Below, piece by piece: positions 50,503 to 58,759 of a stretch of 64,000 nt of DNA. The stretch covers positions 186,001 to 250,000 of the forward strand of contig CANBCI010000001.1 of NCBI GenBank assembly GCA_947367055.1, in the 5' to 3' direction. The notes under the pieces were generated by a model. The model was not told the origin of the DNA and did no database searches. It saw only the letters and a program-made list of their open reading frames with translations. Each line of letters begins with the position of its first letter. The stretch's first letter is position 1. Source of the DNA: an uncultured Alphaproteobacteria bacterium. GTDB taxonomy: Bacteria > Pseudomonadota > Alphaproteobacteria > Rs-D84. A program made the translations under genes and the position numbers.

Positions 50503-52775
50503 TATTTGCTTGTCTTTTTCTTGAACCTGGTCGACGGCTTTTTATTGTTTATCAAATCAATCGCCGTTTCCAAATCAGGCTGTGATTTCACGGATACATT
50601 AACCTTGTTTGACGATATATATGCGCCATAGCGCCCCGTCGGATAGAAATAAATCGGTTTTCCGGTCGCCGGGTTTTCGCCGATTTCAATCGGGTCCGCC
50701 TTTTTCGTGCCGCCGGCCAATAATTCGCGCGCAATTTCAAGTGTTATTGTTTCCGCCGTGTATTGCTTTGCCGCAACATTTTTTTCGCCGTTTGTCACAT
50801 ACGGGCCAAAGCGTCCAACGCGGAACGATATTCCATCCCCCAGTTCAATATTTGTTGGGGACACCTTTGCGGGGGCCGCGTCCGCGTCGCCGGATTTTTG
50901 TGCTTCATCCGCCGCGTCGTCCATGCGGCGTGTGTAATTGCATTCCGGATATTTTTCGCATCCGATAAACGCGCCGTATTTGGATAATTTTATCCCCAGT
51001 TTCCCGCCGCAATTCGGGCATATGCCGCCCGTGTCGCCGAACATGTGCGAATGCATGAATTCGTTTATTTCGTTTATTATTTCGGTTGTCTTTATATCGC
51101 GCGCGCCGTCAATCATTGTCTTGGTCGGCCCCCAGAAATTGGATAGCGCCACAATCTTGTCCTGTTTCCCGTTTGAAACATCGTCAAGCGTATCTTCGGT
51201 TTTTGCGGTAAAGTTCACATCCACCAATTCATTGAAATATTTGTTCAGGTACGATGCAATCACCCATCCGCCCGATGTCGGGTGAAAGCGACGCTGTTTG
51301 TCTTGTTCGACATACTTGCGGTCGACGATTGTGGACATGATTGTTGCGTATGTGGACGGGCGGCCGATACCCAGTTCTTCCAGTTTTTTAACAAGTGACG
51401 CCTCGGTATAGCGGGCGGGCGGCTGGGTAAAATGCTGCTCTGGGTCAAGTTTTGTTATCGTTATTGCATCGCCGACATTTAACGGCGGCAGTTTGGATTC
51501 CGCCGCATCATTTGCGTCATCGCGTGCCTCGGTATAGACGCGCATAAACCCGTCAAATGTCCGTGTGGTGCCGACCGCATGAAATAGCGCGGTATGGTTT
51601 TTGGTTTCTATGTCCGCGGATACGACATCAAATTCAGCATTGGTCATTTGGCACGCGATTGTGCGCTTCCATATCAGGTCGTAAAGTTTTCCCTCGTCCC
51701 CGGAAAGTGCCGGCGCGTTTCCGTCAAAATGCGTGGGACGAATGGCTTCGTGCGCTTCCTGGGCGTTTTTGGATTTTGTAACGTAAATGTTCGGTGTTTT
51801 CGGAACAAACTTATCGCCGTATTGCGCCGCAATGTAGGCGCGAATTTCCGAAACCGCGTCCGCCGCCAGGTTTGTCGCGTCGGTTCGCATGTATGTGATA
51901 AGCCCCTGTTCATAGAGTTTTTGCGCGGCGCTCATCGTGCGTTTGGACGAAAAATACAGTTTTCGTGCGGCCTCCTGCTGCAGGGTGCTGGTGGTGAACG
52001 GCGCGGCGGCGCGGCGTGTTGTTTTCTTTTTATCGATTGCCGCAACCGATGCGTTTATTTCCGGCGTGCCGATTTTGGCCAGTATTTCATCCATGCGCGC
52101 CCGGTTTGCAATGGACATTTTTTCAATTTTTTCGCCGGAAATTTCGGACAGATTTGCACCAAATGTTCCAGATTTTGCCGCACATTCCGCCCCCAGCGAC
52201 CAATATTCCACCGGGCGGAATGCCTCTATCTCGCGTTCGCGGTCAACAACCAGTTTTACCGCGACCGACTGCACACGACCGGCGGATTTACCTAGATTGC
52301 GCCGCCATAATAACGGTGAAATCCCAAAGCCGATTAAATAATCCAATGCGCGGCGCACCAAGTACGCGTCAACCAAATCCGTGTCTATTTCGCGCGGGTT
52401 TTCAATTCCGGCCAGAACCGCCTTTTTTGTAATTTCGTGAAACGCAACACGATAGACTTTTTTCCCGTCCAGCAATTTTTTTGATTTCAAGATATCCAGT
52501 ATGTGCCAGGCAATGGCCTCCCCTTCGCGGTCCGGATCGGACGCCAGATAAATTGCGTCGGCCTTTTTAACCTCGTCCGTGATAAGTTTGATTTGCTTTT
52601 CCTTGCCCGGCATAATCTGCCAGCGCATTGCAAAATTGTTTTCCGTATCAACACTGCCGTTTTCAGGCACCAGATCGCGCACATGTCCCACCGATGCGAT
52701 GACGCGCCATCCGCGCCCGAGATATTTTTCAATTGTTTTCGCTTTTGACGGTGATTCAACGATAAGCAGGTTCAT
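50502..52775 (-). CDS. topA: DNA topoisomerase I
   Basis: 757 residues. N-terminal TOPRIM (LLIVESPSKAKTIEKYLG, ASDPDREGEAIAWH), catalytic TYMRTDATN region with the active tyrosine, one four-cysteine zinc finger (CPNCGGKLGIKLSKYGAFIGCEKYPEC) and two Topo_C-type repeats (FRVGRFGPYVTNGEKN; IYFYPTGRYGAYISSNKVNV). AAGGAAG precedes the ATG. Coupled to dnaG by TAATG. Confidence 0.97.
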   Translation of the reverse strand: MNLLIVESPSKAKTIEKYLGRGWRVIASVGHVRDLVPENGSVDTENNFAMRWQIMPGKEKQIKLITDEVKKADAIYLASDPDREGEAIAWHILDILKSKKLLDGKKVYRVAFHEITKKAVLAGIENPREIDTDLVDAYLVRRALDYLIGFGISPLLWRRNLGKSAGRVQSVAVKLVVDREREIEAFRPVEYWSLGAECAAKSGTFGANLSEISGEKIEKMSIANRARMDEILAKIGTPEINASVAAIDKKKTTRRAAAPFTTSTLQQEAARKLYFSSKRTMSAAQKLYEQGLITYMRTDATNLAADAVSEIRAYIAAQYGDKFVPKTPNIYVTKSKNAQEAHEAIRPTHFDGNAPALSGDEGKLYDLIWKRTIACQMTNAEFDVVSADIETKNHTALFHAVGTTRTFDGFMRVYTEARDDANDAAESKLPPLNVGDAITITKLDPEQHFTQPPARYTEASLVKKLEELGIGRPSTYATIMSTIVDRKYVEQDKQRRFHPTSGGWVIASYLNKYFNELVDVNFTAKTEDTLDDVSNGKQDKIVALSNFWGPTKTMIDGARDIKTTEIINEINEFMHSHMFGDTGGICPNCGGKLGIKLSKYGAFIGCEKYPECNYTRRMDDAADEAQKSGDADAAPAKVSPTNIELGDGISFRVGRFGPYVTNGEKNVAAKQYTAETITLEIARELLAGGTKKADPIEIGENPATGKPIYFYPTGRYGAYISSNKVNVSVKSQPDLETAIDLINNKKPSTRFKKKTSK

Positions 52776-52778
52776 GTC

Positions 52779-53924
52779 TTAACTTCCTTTGGCCGATAAT
52801 TGCTGGTCTTTGTGAATGTGCGCGTTTTGGCAAAGTCCGAACCCGAACATCAGCGAGAGCAGACTGCTGCCGCCGAAGGACATCAATGGCAGCGGCACCC
52901 CAACCGTCGGCATCAGACCCAAAACCATGGAAATATTTATAAAATAATAAATGAAAAAGTTCAACATAAAACCAAAACAGATAAGTTGCCCGAATCTGTT
53001 CCGGCATGTCTTGGCGCACCAAAACAGCATCAATATTATAATGCTGTACAGCGCGATAAGCGCAAACGCACCGATAAATCCCAATTCTTCGCCCAGCATG
53101 GTAAAGATGAAATCCGTCTGCTTTTCCGGCAGGAATGATTGCTGGGACTGTGACCCGTTCATGTATCCCTTGCCCAGCATGCCGCCGCTGCCGAATGCGA
53201 TTTTTGCCTGGTTTATCTGGTATCCGGCGCCGCGCGCGTCGTGGTCGGGGTTTATAAATGTTATGATTCGCGCCCGCTGGTAATCGTGCAGGCCGCCAAA
53301 CCACACAACCGGCGCCGCCAATGCGCCCAAAATTGCGGCGATGATAAACCATTTCTTTTGCGCGCCGACAATATAGAATATGCCGACCGTAATCATCCCC
53401 AGCGACAATGCCGTGCCCAAATCAGGCTGCGCCACAATCAGCAAAAATGGAACCAGCAGCATAATCGTCGGCACCAGGTAATTTTTTATCTGCGACAATT
53501 CAACGGAATTCATCCAGGCAAAATACCGCCCCAGCGCCAACACCAACGCGATTTTTATCATTTCTGATGGTTGAATATGAATAAAGCCCAGGTTCAGCCA
53601 CCTTTGCGCCCCCATGCCCGTGTGGCCGACAAATGTCACCAATATAATCAGCAACAATGCCGCCGCATAAATCCAATATGCGGATTTTATCCATGTTTTT
53701 ATGTTTGTGAACGCCGCGATGAAAAACACGATAAATCCCATTATGATTTTTATTGTCTGGGATAATGCAAACGGCCGCCATGCGCCGCCGCCCGCGGAAT
53801 ACAATACAACGATTGACGTGGCCAGCACCAGGCACATCGGCACAAACAGGCCCCATGAAAAGCGGTTCAGCTTTTCTGATATAGTCATCATTGACGCATT
53901 TGAAACGCGTGTTTGTCGTGCCAT
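52779..53924 (-). CDS. rodA: Rod-shape SEDS peptidoglycan polymerase RodA
   Basis: 381 residues with about ten membrane helices. SEDS motifs GAQRWLNLGFIHIQPSEMIKIALVLALGRYF, AQPDLGTAL, GSGGMLGKGYMNGSQSQQSFLPEKQTDFIFTMLGEELGF and GVPLPLMSFGGSSLL. Works with PBP2 (mrdA, 4 nt upstream) to polymerise lateral-wall glycan. Confidence 0.96.
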   Translation of the reverse strand: MARQTRVSNASMMTISEKLNRFSWGLFVPMCLVLATSIVVLYSAGGGAWRPFALSQTIKIIMGFIVFFIAAFTNIKTWIKSAYWIYAAALLLIILVTFVGHTGMGAQRWLNLGFIHIQPSEMIKIALVLALGRYFAWMNSVELSQIKNYLVPTIMLLVPFLLIVAQPDLGTALSLGMITVGIFYIVGAQKKWFIIAAILGALAAPVVWFGGLHDYQRARIITFINPDHDARGAGYQINQAKIAFGSGGMLGKGYMNGSQSQQSFLPEKQTDFIFTMLGEELGFIGAFALIALYSIIILMLFWCAKTCRNRFGQLICFGFMLNFFIYYFINISMVLGLMPTVGVPLPLMSFGGSSLLSLMFGFGLCQNAHIHKDQQLSAKGS

Positions 53925-53928
53925 GGCG

Positions 53929-55704
53929 TCATTTCCCCGTCTTTAATAATTCACGCATTGTCGCGGCGGCGACGCGGGCGGCCGTTGAACTGGTGCCGCT
54001 GTGTTCCGTCACGACGCAAATTGCATAACGCGGCCTGTCCGTTGGCGCGTATCCCACAAACAGGCCGTGGTCGCGCATGTTCCATTGAATCTGGTCCTTT
54101 GGAATCTTGCCGCTTTCGCGTTCGGCCTTGGAAATGCTGCGCACCTGTGACGTTCCGGTCTTGCCGCCCATGCGCGCGCCGTTAACGTTTATCGCGCTGC
54201 CCGATGCGGTGCCGCCCTTTTTTGTCACCTGTTCCAGACCGTTCAAAACGGCGTTTACATTCTTGCGCTGCAGGCCCAGACTTTGAAATCTGGGAACCTT
54301 TTCCGTAATTAACAAACGCGGCAATATGTTCCGGTTTGTTGCCGCGCGGCCCATCATAACCGCCAGTTGTAGGCAATTTGTAAGAATATAACCCTGTCCG
54401 ATGCCGGAAATAATCGTATCACCGTGAACCCAATGTGCACCGATTTGTTTTTCCTTCCATTTTCTGTCTGGAATTATTCCCGGCATTTCACGTGATATTA
54501 CATCATCCATATATTTTTCCGACAGCCCCAGTTTTAATGCCATTTCCTTAATCGCATCAATTCCGATGCGAAGCGCCATCTGATAAAAGTATATGTCGCA
54601 TGAATGTTTCAGGGCACCGGCCAGGTCCACATATCCATGTCCCTTGTGTTCCCAGCAGTGATAGCGCCGGTCGCCGTAATCCCAGTGTCCCGGGCAGAAT
54701 ATTTTTTCATTCGGCGTTGTCGCGCCCGATTCCAGCGCGGCCAGCGCAACCACAATCTTAAAGGTGGAACCGGGCGGATAAAGACCCTCAACCGTCTTGT
54801 TCATAAAGGGTTTTGCAAAATCGGATCGCAGGGATGCGATGTACTCGTCCGCATCGTCGGCGTCAAACTTGTTTGCGTCAAAACTGGGTACCGACACCAT
54901 CGCCAGAATGTCGCCGTTTTCCAAATCCAGCGCCACGCCCGCGCCGGAACGGTTCTGGCTTAATGCGTCATACATCGCCTTTTGCGCGGCGGGGTTTATT
55001 GTCGTATGCAAATCGGTGCCGCGCACGGCGGGTGCGAATTGCGACTTGTCCTCGCCCGTAACGCGCCCCAGGGCATTGGTTATCATAACGGTTTGGCCGG
55101 GCGTTCCGAACAATTGGTCATTAAAACGTTTTTCCAGGCCGGTGATTCCGGTTGTGTAAAACGGCGTATTTGCAACCGCGCGTTCCGGGGCCCCCACATA
55201 GCCAAATATATGCGCGCCGGCCGGCCCCATTTCATAGTGACGCGAAAATCCGCTGGAAACACGCAGCCCAGGCAGATTTTTTGCCTGTAATTTAGCAAGT
55301 TGCGCCCAATCCGAATTTTCACTTAACAAAATCGGCTGAAATTTCGGCTGTTTTTTCATCTGTTTGCGGATTCTTTTTAGCGCCTTGTCCGACAGCCCCA
55401 AATCCACCGCCGCGATTTTTATCAGTTCTTCGGGGTCGGGCGCCTCTTCCGGAACAATATATATTCTATATATGTGTCGGTCGCCGGATATTGTCGTCCC
55501 GTCCGCCGCCAGGATTGATCCGCGTTCCGGCATATCATGCTGAATCCGGAAGGAATTGCTCTGGCTTTTTTTAGTGTATGTGCGGTAATTAAACAATTGC
55601 ATCTGCAGCATGCGCAGCACCAACACGGACGTCAAAATCGTCCCGCCCGTTAAAAACAAGGCCGATCTGCGATCGAATTGGCGCGCGACTTCGGTATCAA
55701 TCAC
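53929..55704 (-). CDS. mrdA: Penicillin-binding protein 2
   Basis: 591 residues: one N-terminal membrane helix (SALFLTGGTILTSVLVLRML), the pedestal domain (RGSILAADGTTISGDR), and the transpeptidase with PPGSTFKIVVALAALE (active Ser), SCDIYFY and GGKTGTSQV. Class B partner of RodA. Its start overlaps the end of mreD by 8 nt. Confidence 0.97.
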   Translation of the reverse strand: MIDTEVARQFDRRSALFLTGGTILTSVLVLRMLQMQLFNYRTYTKKSQSNSFRIQHDMPERGSILAADGTTISGDRHIYRIYIVPEEAPDPEELIKIAAVDLGLSDKALKRIRKQMKKQPKFQPILLSENSDWAQLAKLQAKNLPGLRVSSGFSRHYEMGPAGAHIFGYVGAPERAVANTPFYTTGITGLEKRFNDQLFGTPGQTVMITNALGRVTGEDKSQFAPAVRGTDLHTTINPAAQKAMYDALSQNRSGAGVALDLENGDILAMVSVPSFDANKFDADDADEYIASLRSDFAKPFMNKTVEGLYPPGSTFKIVVALAALESGATTPNEKIFCPGHWDYGDRRYHCWEHKGHGYVDLAGALKHSCDIYFYQMALRIGIDAIKEMALKLGLSEKYMDDVISREMPGIIPDRKWKEKQIGAHWVHGDTIISGIGQGYILTNCLQLAVMMGRAATNRNILPRLLITEKVPRFQSLGLQRKNVNAVLNGLEQVTKKGGTASGSAINVNGARMGGKTGTSQVRSISKAERESGKIPKDQIQWNMRDHGLFVGYAPTDRPRYAICVVTEHSGTSSTAARVAAATMRELLKTGK

Positions 55705-56152
55705 GGGACAGCCTCCTTATTATTTCGGTGACGGGGACGTACAATATTGTCGTCCATATAAACATCCAGCCCGCCCGCAGCAGGTTTGCCGCACTGATAT
55801 GCGTCAGAAACAAAATCGCGGTGCATATGCCAAAGTATGCCATAAAGGCGTGCACGCCATGCCGGTTCATTCGCGATATTTCGACAATTGTTTGGAATCC
55901 GTATGCGGCGTACACCATGCAGTATGTTGCCGTCCAGAATAAAACCGTGTCGAAATTATAGTCAATCAAAAAGCAAAACAGAACGCCAAACGGCGCGAAC
56001 CAAGGCACCGGACGCACGAATGTGCAGTAAAATATCGGTATTATCGCCAATATCCCGGCCGGATTCCACACCGGCGCCGACAGACGCCACAAAAACACCG
56101 TCGCGAAAAACGGGAACAACGCGCGTAAAAAATCAATAATGCTTTTTTTCAT
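55697..56152 (-). CDS. mreD: Rod shape-determining protein MreD
   Basis: 151 residues with five to six membrane helices and little conserved sequence, as usual for MreD; VRPVPWFAPFGVLFCFLIDYNF and the position between mreC and mrdA carry the assignment. Part of the elongasome core. Confidence 0.85.
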   Translation of the reverse strand: MKKSIIDFLRALFPFFATVFLWRLSAPVWNPAGILAIIPIFYCTFVRPVPWFAPFGVLFCFLIDYNFDTVLFWTATYCMVYAAYGFQTIVEISRMNRHGVHAFMAYFGICTAILFLTHISAANLLRAGWMFIWTTILYVPVTEIIRRLSRD

Positions 56153-56974
56153 TTATTTGTATTTGTTTGCGTCGTCAAATCGCAGAACCATGACGCGCGA
56201 TATTTGCGAAGGTGCGTGAACCCTTACGTCGGTTTCGTTAATCATGTCGCCGACAATTACGCCGGCCGGCAGAACACCGGAAATATTGCTGGTGACGATG
56301 CGCTGGTTTGGCGCGGGTGTGAATTCCGGATCGCTAAACAGGCCGATTGTCGGGCGGTTTGTGCCGTTCCCGATCATAAATCCGTATATTTCGGTGCCCG
56401 CAACACGCACGGCAATATTGCTCTTGGAATCCGTCAGCGCGCGTACGCGTGAAAACCGATCGCCGGCGTCCGTTATTATTCCAGCCAGGAATCCATCCGT
56501 TGTAATGACGATCATTCCGTTTTCAATTCCATGGTCCGTCCCGCGGTTTATCATAAATGTTTCGTGGTTCAGTGCCGAATTATCGTGCACAACATCCGCG
56601 ATTATGGATGCGGTCGGCTGCGCATTGACCAAATCAAGTTCGCGCGTCAGTTTCTGGTTTTCATCAATTGCAATGCGGCATTCGTTCTGGTTTAGCAGCG
56701 CCGCGTCCAGCCTGGCGCGCAGTTCTTCGTTTTCCGCGCGTATCGACGCCAGTTCACGCATGTTTGCCGCCGCCCGCCCGATTGCGCGAACGGGCCATGT
56801 GATGACATCGCCGACCACGTTTGCCGCCGGAACCACAACATGCGCCAGCGCATTCATTATGCGATAGTCCGGTTTGGCAATCATTATGTACGTGAACAAT
56901 ATCGGCAAAACCGCCGCGGATGCCGCAGACTTTATCAGCGTGTGCGCCTTGGAAGATAATTTATTGGCTTTCAT
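56153..56974 (-). CDS. mreC: Rod shape-determining protein MreC
   Basis: 273 residues: one membrane helix (AASAAVLPILFTYIMIA), a coiled coil (MRELASIRAENEELRARLDAALL), and two beta domains with GTDHGIENGMIVITTDGFLAGIITDAGDRFSRVRALTDSKSNIAVRV. Organises PBP2/RodA in the periplasm. It is first in the run mreC-mreD-mrdA-rodA; mreB is not upstream. Confidence 0.95.
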   Translation of the reverse strand: MKANKLSSKAHTLIKSAASAAVLPILFTYIMIAKPDYRIMNALAHVVVPAANVVGDVITWPVRAIGRAAANMRELASIRAENEELRARLDAALLNQNECRIAIDENQKLTRELDLVNAQPTASIIADVVHDNSALNHETFMINRGTDHGIENGMIVITTDGFLAGIITDAGDRFSRVRALTDSKSNIAVRVAGTEIYGFMIGNGTNRPTIGLFSDPEFTPAPNQRIVTSNISGVLPAGVIVGDMINETDVRVHAPSQISRVMVLRFDDANKYK

Positions 56975-57070
56975 TGAATGATACTTTAATAATTAAAATG
57001 AAAACATTCAATAAAAACTTGATTTTTCCATTGTTTATGTCACAATACCCGATGCATAAGTCAATCCAAA

Positions 57071-57090
57071 GTGGCAAATTGGCTGCCACC
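57071..57090 (+). promoter_or_regulatory. Hairpin in the rpmI leader
   Basis: GTGGCA-AATTGGC-TGCCAC lies about 24 nt before the rpmI start. Ribosomal protein operons often have such leader structures for L20 autoregulation; that use here is inference. Confidence 0.35.
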
Positions 57091-57113
57091 AGGATAAGAA
57101 AAGAGGTAGAAAA

Positions 57114-57320
57114 ATGCCAAAATTGAAAACAAAGTCGTACTTGAAAAAGCGCGCATCCATGACTGCGACCGGCAAAATCCGTGTTGCCAGAAATGCCCAC
57201 AAAAAATTACTGCGTAAAAAATCGGCCCGTGCGAACAACGCCGGATCAAAGCCGCAGTATCTGAACGAAAACATGGTCGGTCAGGCAAGAATCTTGGCCC
57301 CATATGGTCTGAAAAAATAA
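57114..57320 (+). CDS. rpmI: Ribosomal protein L35 (bL35)
   Basis: 68 residues, MPKLKTKSYLKKRASMTATGKIRV through LRKKSARANNAGSKPQYLNE. Very basic large-subunit protein. AAGAGGTAG precedes the ATG. infC, the usual upstream gene, is absent. Possible promoter TTGATT (57020) with CACAAT 16 bp on. Confidence 0.96.
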   Translation: MPKLKTKSYLKKRASMTATGKIRVARNAHKKLLRKKSARANNAGSKPQYLNENMVGQARILAPYGLKK

Positions 57321-57335
57321 TAAGGGGGTAGATTC

Positions 57336-57704
57336 ATGGCAAGAGTTAAACGCGGAACAACCGTAAAACAGAAACATAACAAGATATTGGCGCGTGCAAA
57401 GGGCTACCTGGGTCGTCACAGCACGACATACCGCGCCGCACGTGAAAAAACAGAAAAGGCGGGGCAGTACGCATATCGCGATCGTCGTGTTAAAAAACGC
57501 GAATTCCGCGGCCTGTGGATTGTCCGCATCAATGCGGCGTGCCGCATGAATGGCCTGACATACAGCCAGTTCATGAACGGCCTGAAAAAGGCAGACGTTG
57601 CCCTGGACCGCAAGGTTCTGGCCGAAATGGCGTATGCAGGGGATGAAAATTTCGCTAAATTGGTGGAAACCGCAAAACGATTTAACAGCACCGAATCCAA
57701 ATAA
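57336..57704 (+). CDS. rplT: Ribosomal protein L20 (bL20)
   Basis: 122 residues, [68 protein letters not shown]. Early assembly protein of the 50S subunit. GGGGG precedes the ATG 15 nt after rpmI. Confidence 0.97.
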   Translation: MARVKRGTTVKQKHNKILARAKGYLGRHSTTYRAAREKTEKAGQYAYRDRRVKKREFRGLWIVRINAACRMNGLTYSQFMNGLKKADVALDRKVLAEMAYAGDENFAKLVETAKRFNSTESK

Positions 57705-57738
57705 TCGCTTGGCGGTGGTGTTTCGTTTTGTAATAATA

Positions 57739-57762
57739 AAGCCGTCAAATGACGGCTTTTTA
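57739..57762 (+). terminator. Terminator/attenuator between rplT and pheS
   Basis: AAAGCCGTCA-AA-TGACGGCTTTTTAA. It separates the ribosomal genes from pheST; partial read-through would feed pheS, whose ATG is about 20 nt further. Confidence 0.8.
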
Positions 57763-57782
57763 ATTATCATTCGGGGTATAAA

Positions 57783-58742
57783 ATGCAGGAACAGATTAAA
57801 AATATACAAACTTTGGAAGAATTGCAGGCGCTTTATTCGTCGGTGTTCGGCAAAAACGGTTCAATGACCGCAAAATTGCGCGAAATGAAAAATCTGGACA
57901 ATGATGCGCGTGCGGCGCTTAATGCCGAAAATGTAATGCTGCGCGAATTGTTCAAAACGCGCCAGGCGGAAATTGAAAACGCGGTGATATTGGCGGGGCT
58001 GGAAAAGCAGAAACTGGACCCGACACTAAATCCGATGCCGGAAAATCGCGGGACGCTGCACCCGTTGACCAAGTCGTTGTGTGAAATTTCCGCGATTTTG
58101 GAATCTTTTGGCTACGAAATGCGCACCGGCCCCGAGATTGAGGATGACTGGCATAACTTTACGGCGCTTAACACACCGGCGCACCACCCCGCGCGCGATA
58201 TGCAGGATACATTCTTTTTGGAAAACGGGAATGTTTTGCGCACCCAGACATCCGCCATTCAAATCCGCGCGATGGAGGCGGACGGTGTCCCAATCAAAAT
58301 GTTCGGTATCGGCGTCACATACCGCAAGGAAATGGATGCGACGCATACCCCGATGTTTCATCAGGTAGAGGGACTTTATATTGACAAGAAAATAACAATG
58401 TCCGACCTGATTGGCGATATTCGTGCGTTTTTAAAGCGCTTTTTCGAATTGGATGATGTGGAACTGCGCATACGGCCGTCTTATTTCCCGTTCACCGACC
58501 CCAGCATAGAGGTTGATATCAAATGGCACGGCGGCAAACTGGACGGAAAATGGCTGGAAATCATGGGGGCCGGAATGGTTCACCCGAATGTATTGAGAAA
58601 TTGCGGCATAAACCCGGATGAATATCAAGGGTTTGCATTCGGCTTCGGTTTGGACAGACTGGCCATGCTGAAATACGGTTTGGATGACTTGCGCGAATTT
58701 TATAACGGCGATGTGCGCTGGTTGCGCAACAGCGGGTTTTAA
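57783..58742 (+). CDS. pheS: Phenylalanyl-tRNA synthetase alpha chain
   Basis: 319 residues, slightly short. N-terminal coiled coil, then class II motifs: GPEIEDDWHNFTALNTPAHHPARDMQDTFF, VTYRKEMDATHTPMFHQVEG and motif 3 GFAFGFGLDRLAMLKYG. Catalytic subunit of the alpha2-beta2 enzyme; pheT follows 17 nt later. Confidence 0.97.
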   Translation: MQEQIKNIQTLEELQALYSSVFGKNGSMTAKLREMKNLDNDARAALNAENVMLRELFKTRQAEIENAVILAGLEKQKLDPTLNPMPENRGTLHPLTKSLCEISAILESFGYEMRTGPEIEDDWHNFTALNTPAHHPARDMQDTFFLENGNVLRTQTSAIQIRAMEADGVPIKMFGIGVTYRKEMDATHTPMFHQVEGLYIDKKITMSDLIGDIRAFLKRFFELDDVELRIRPSYFPFTDPSIEVDIKWHGGKLDGKWLEIMGAGMVHPNVLRNCGINPDEYQGFAFGFGLDRLAMLKYGLDDLREFYNGDVRWLRNSGF

Positions 58743-58759
58743 AACAAAAGGATTTTGGT

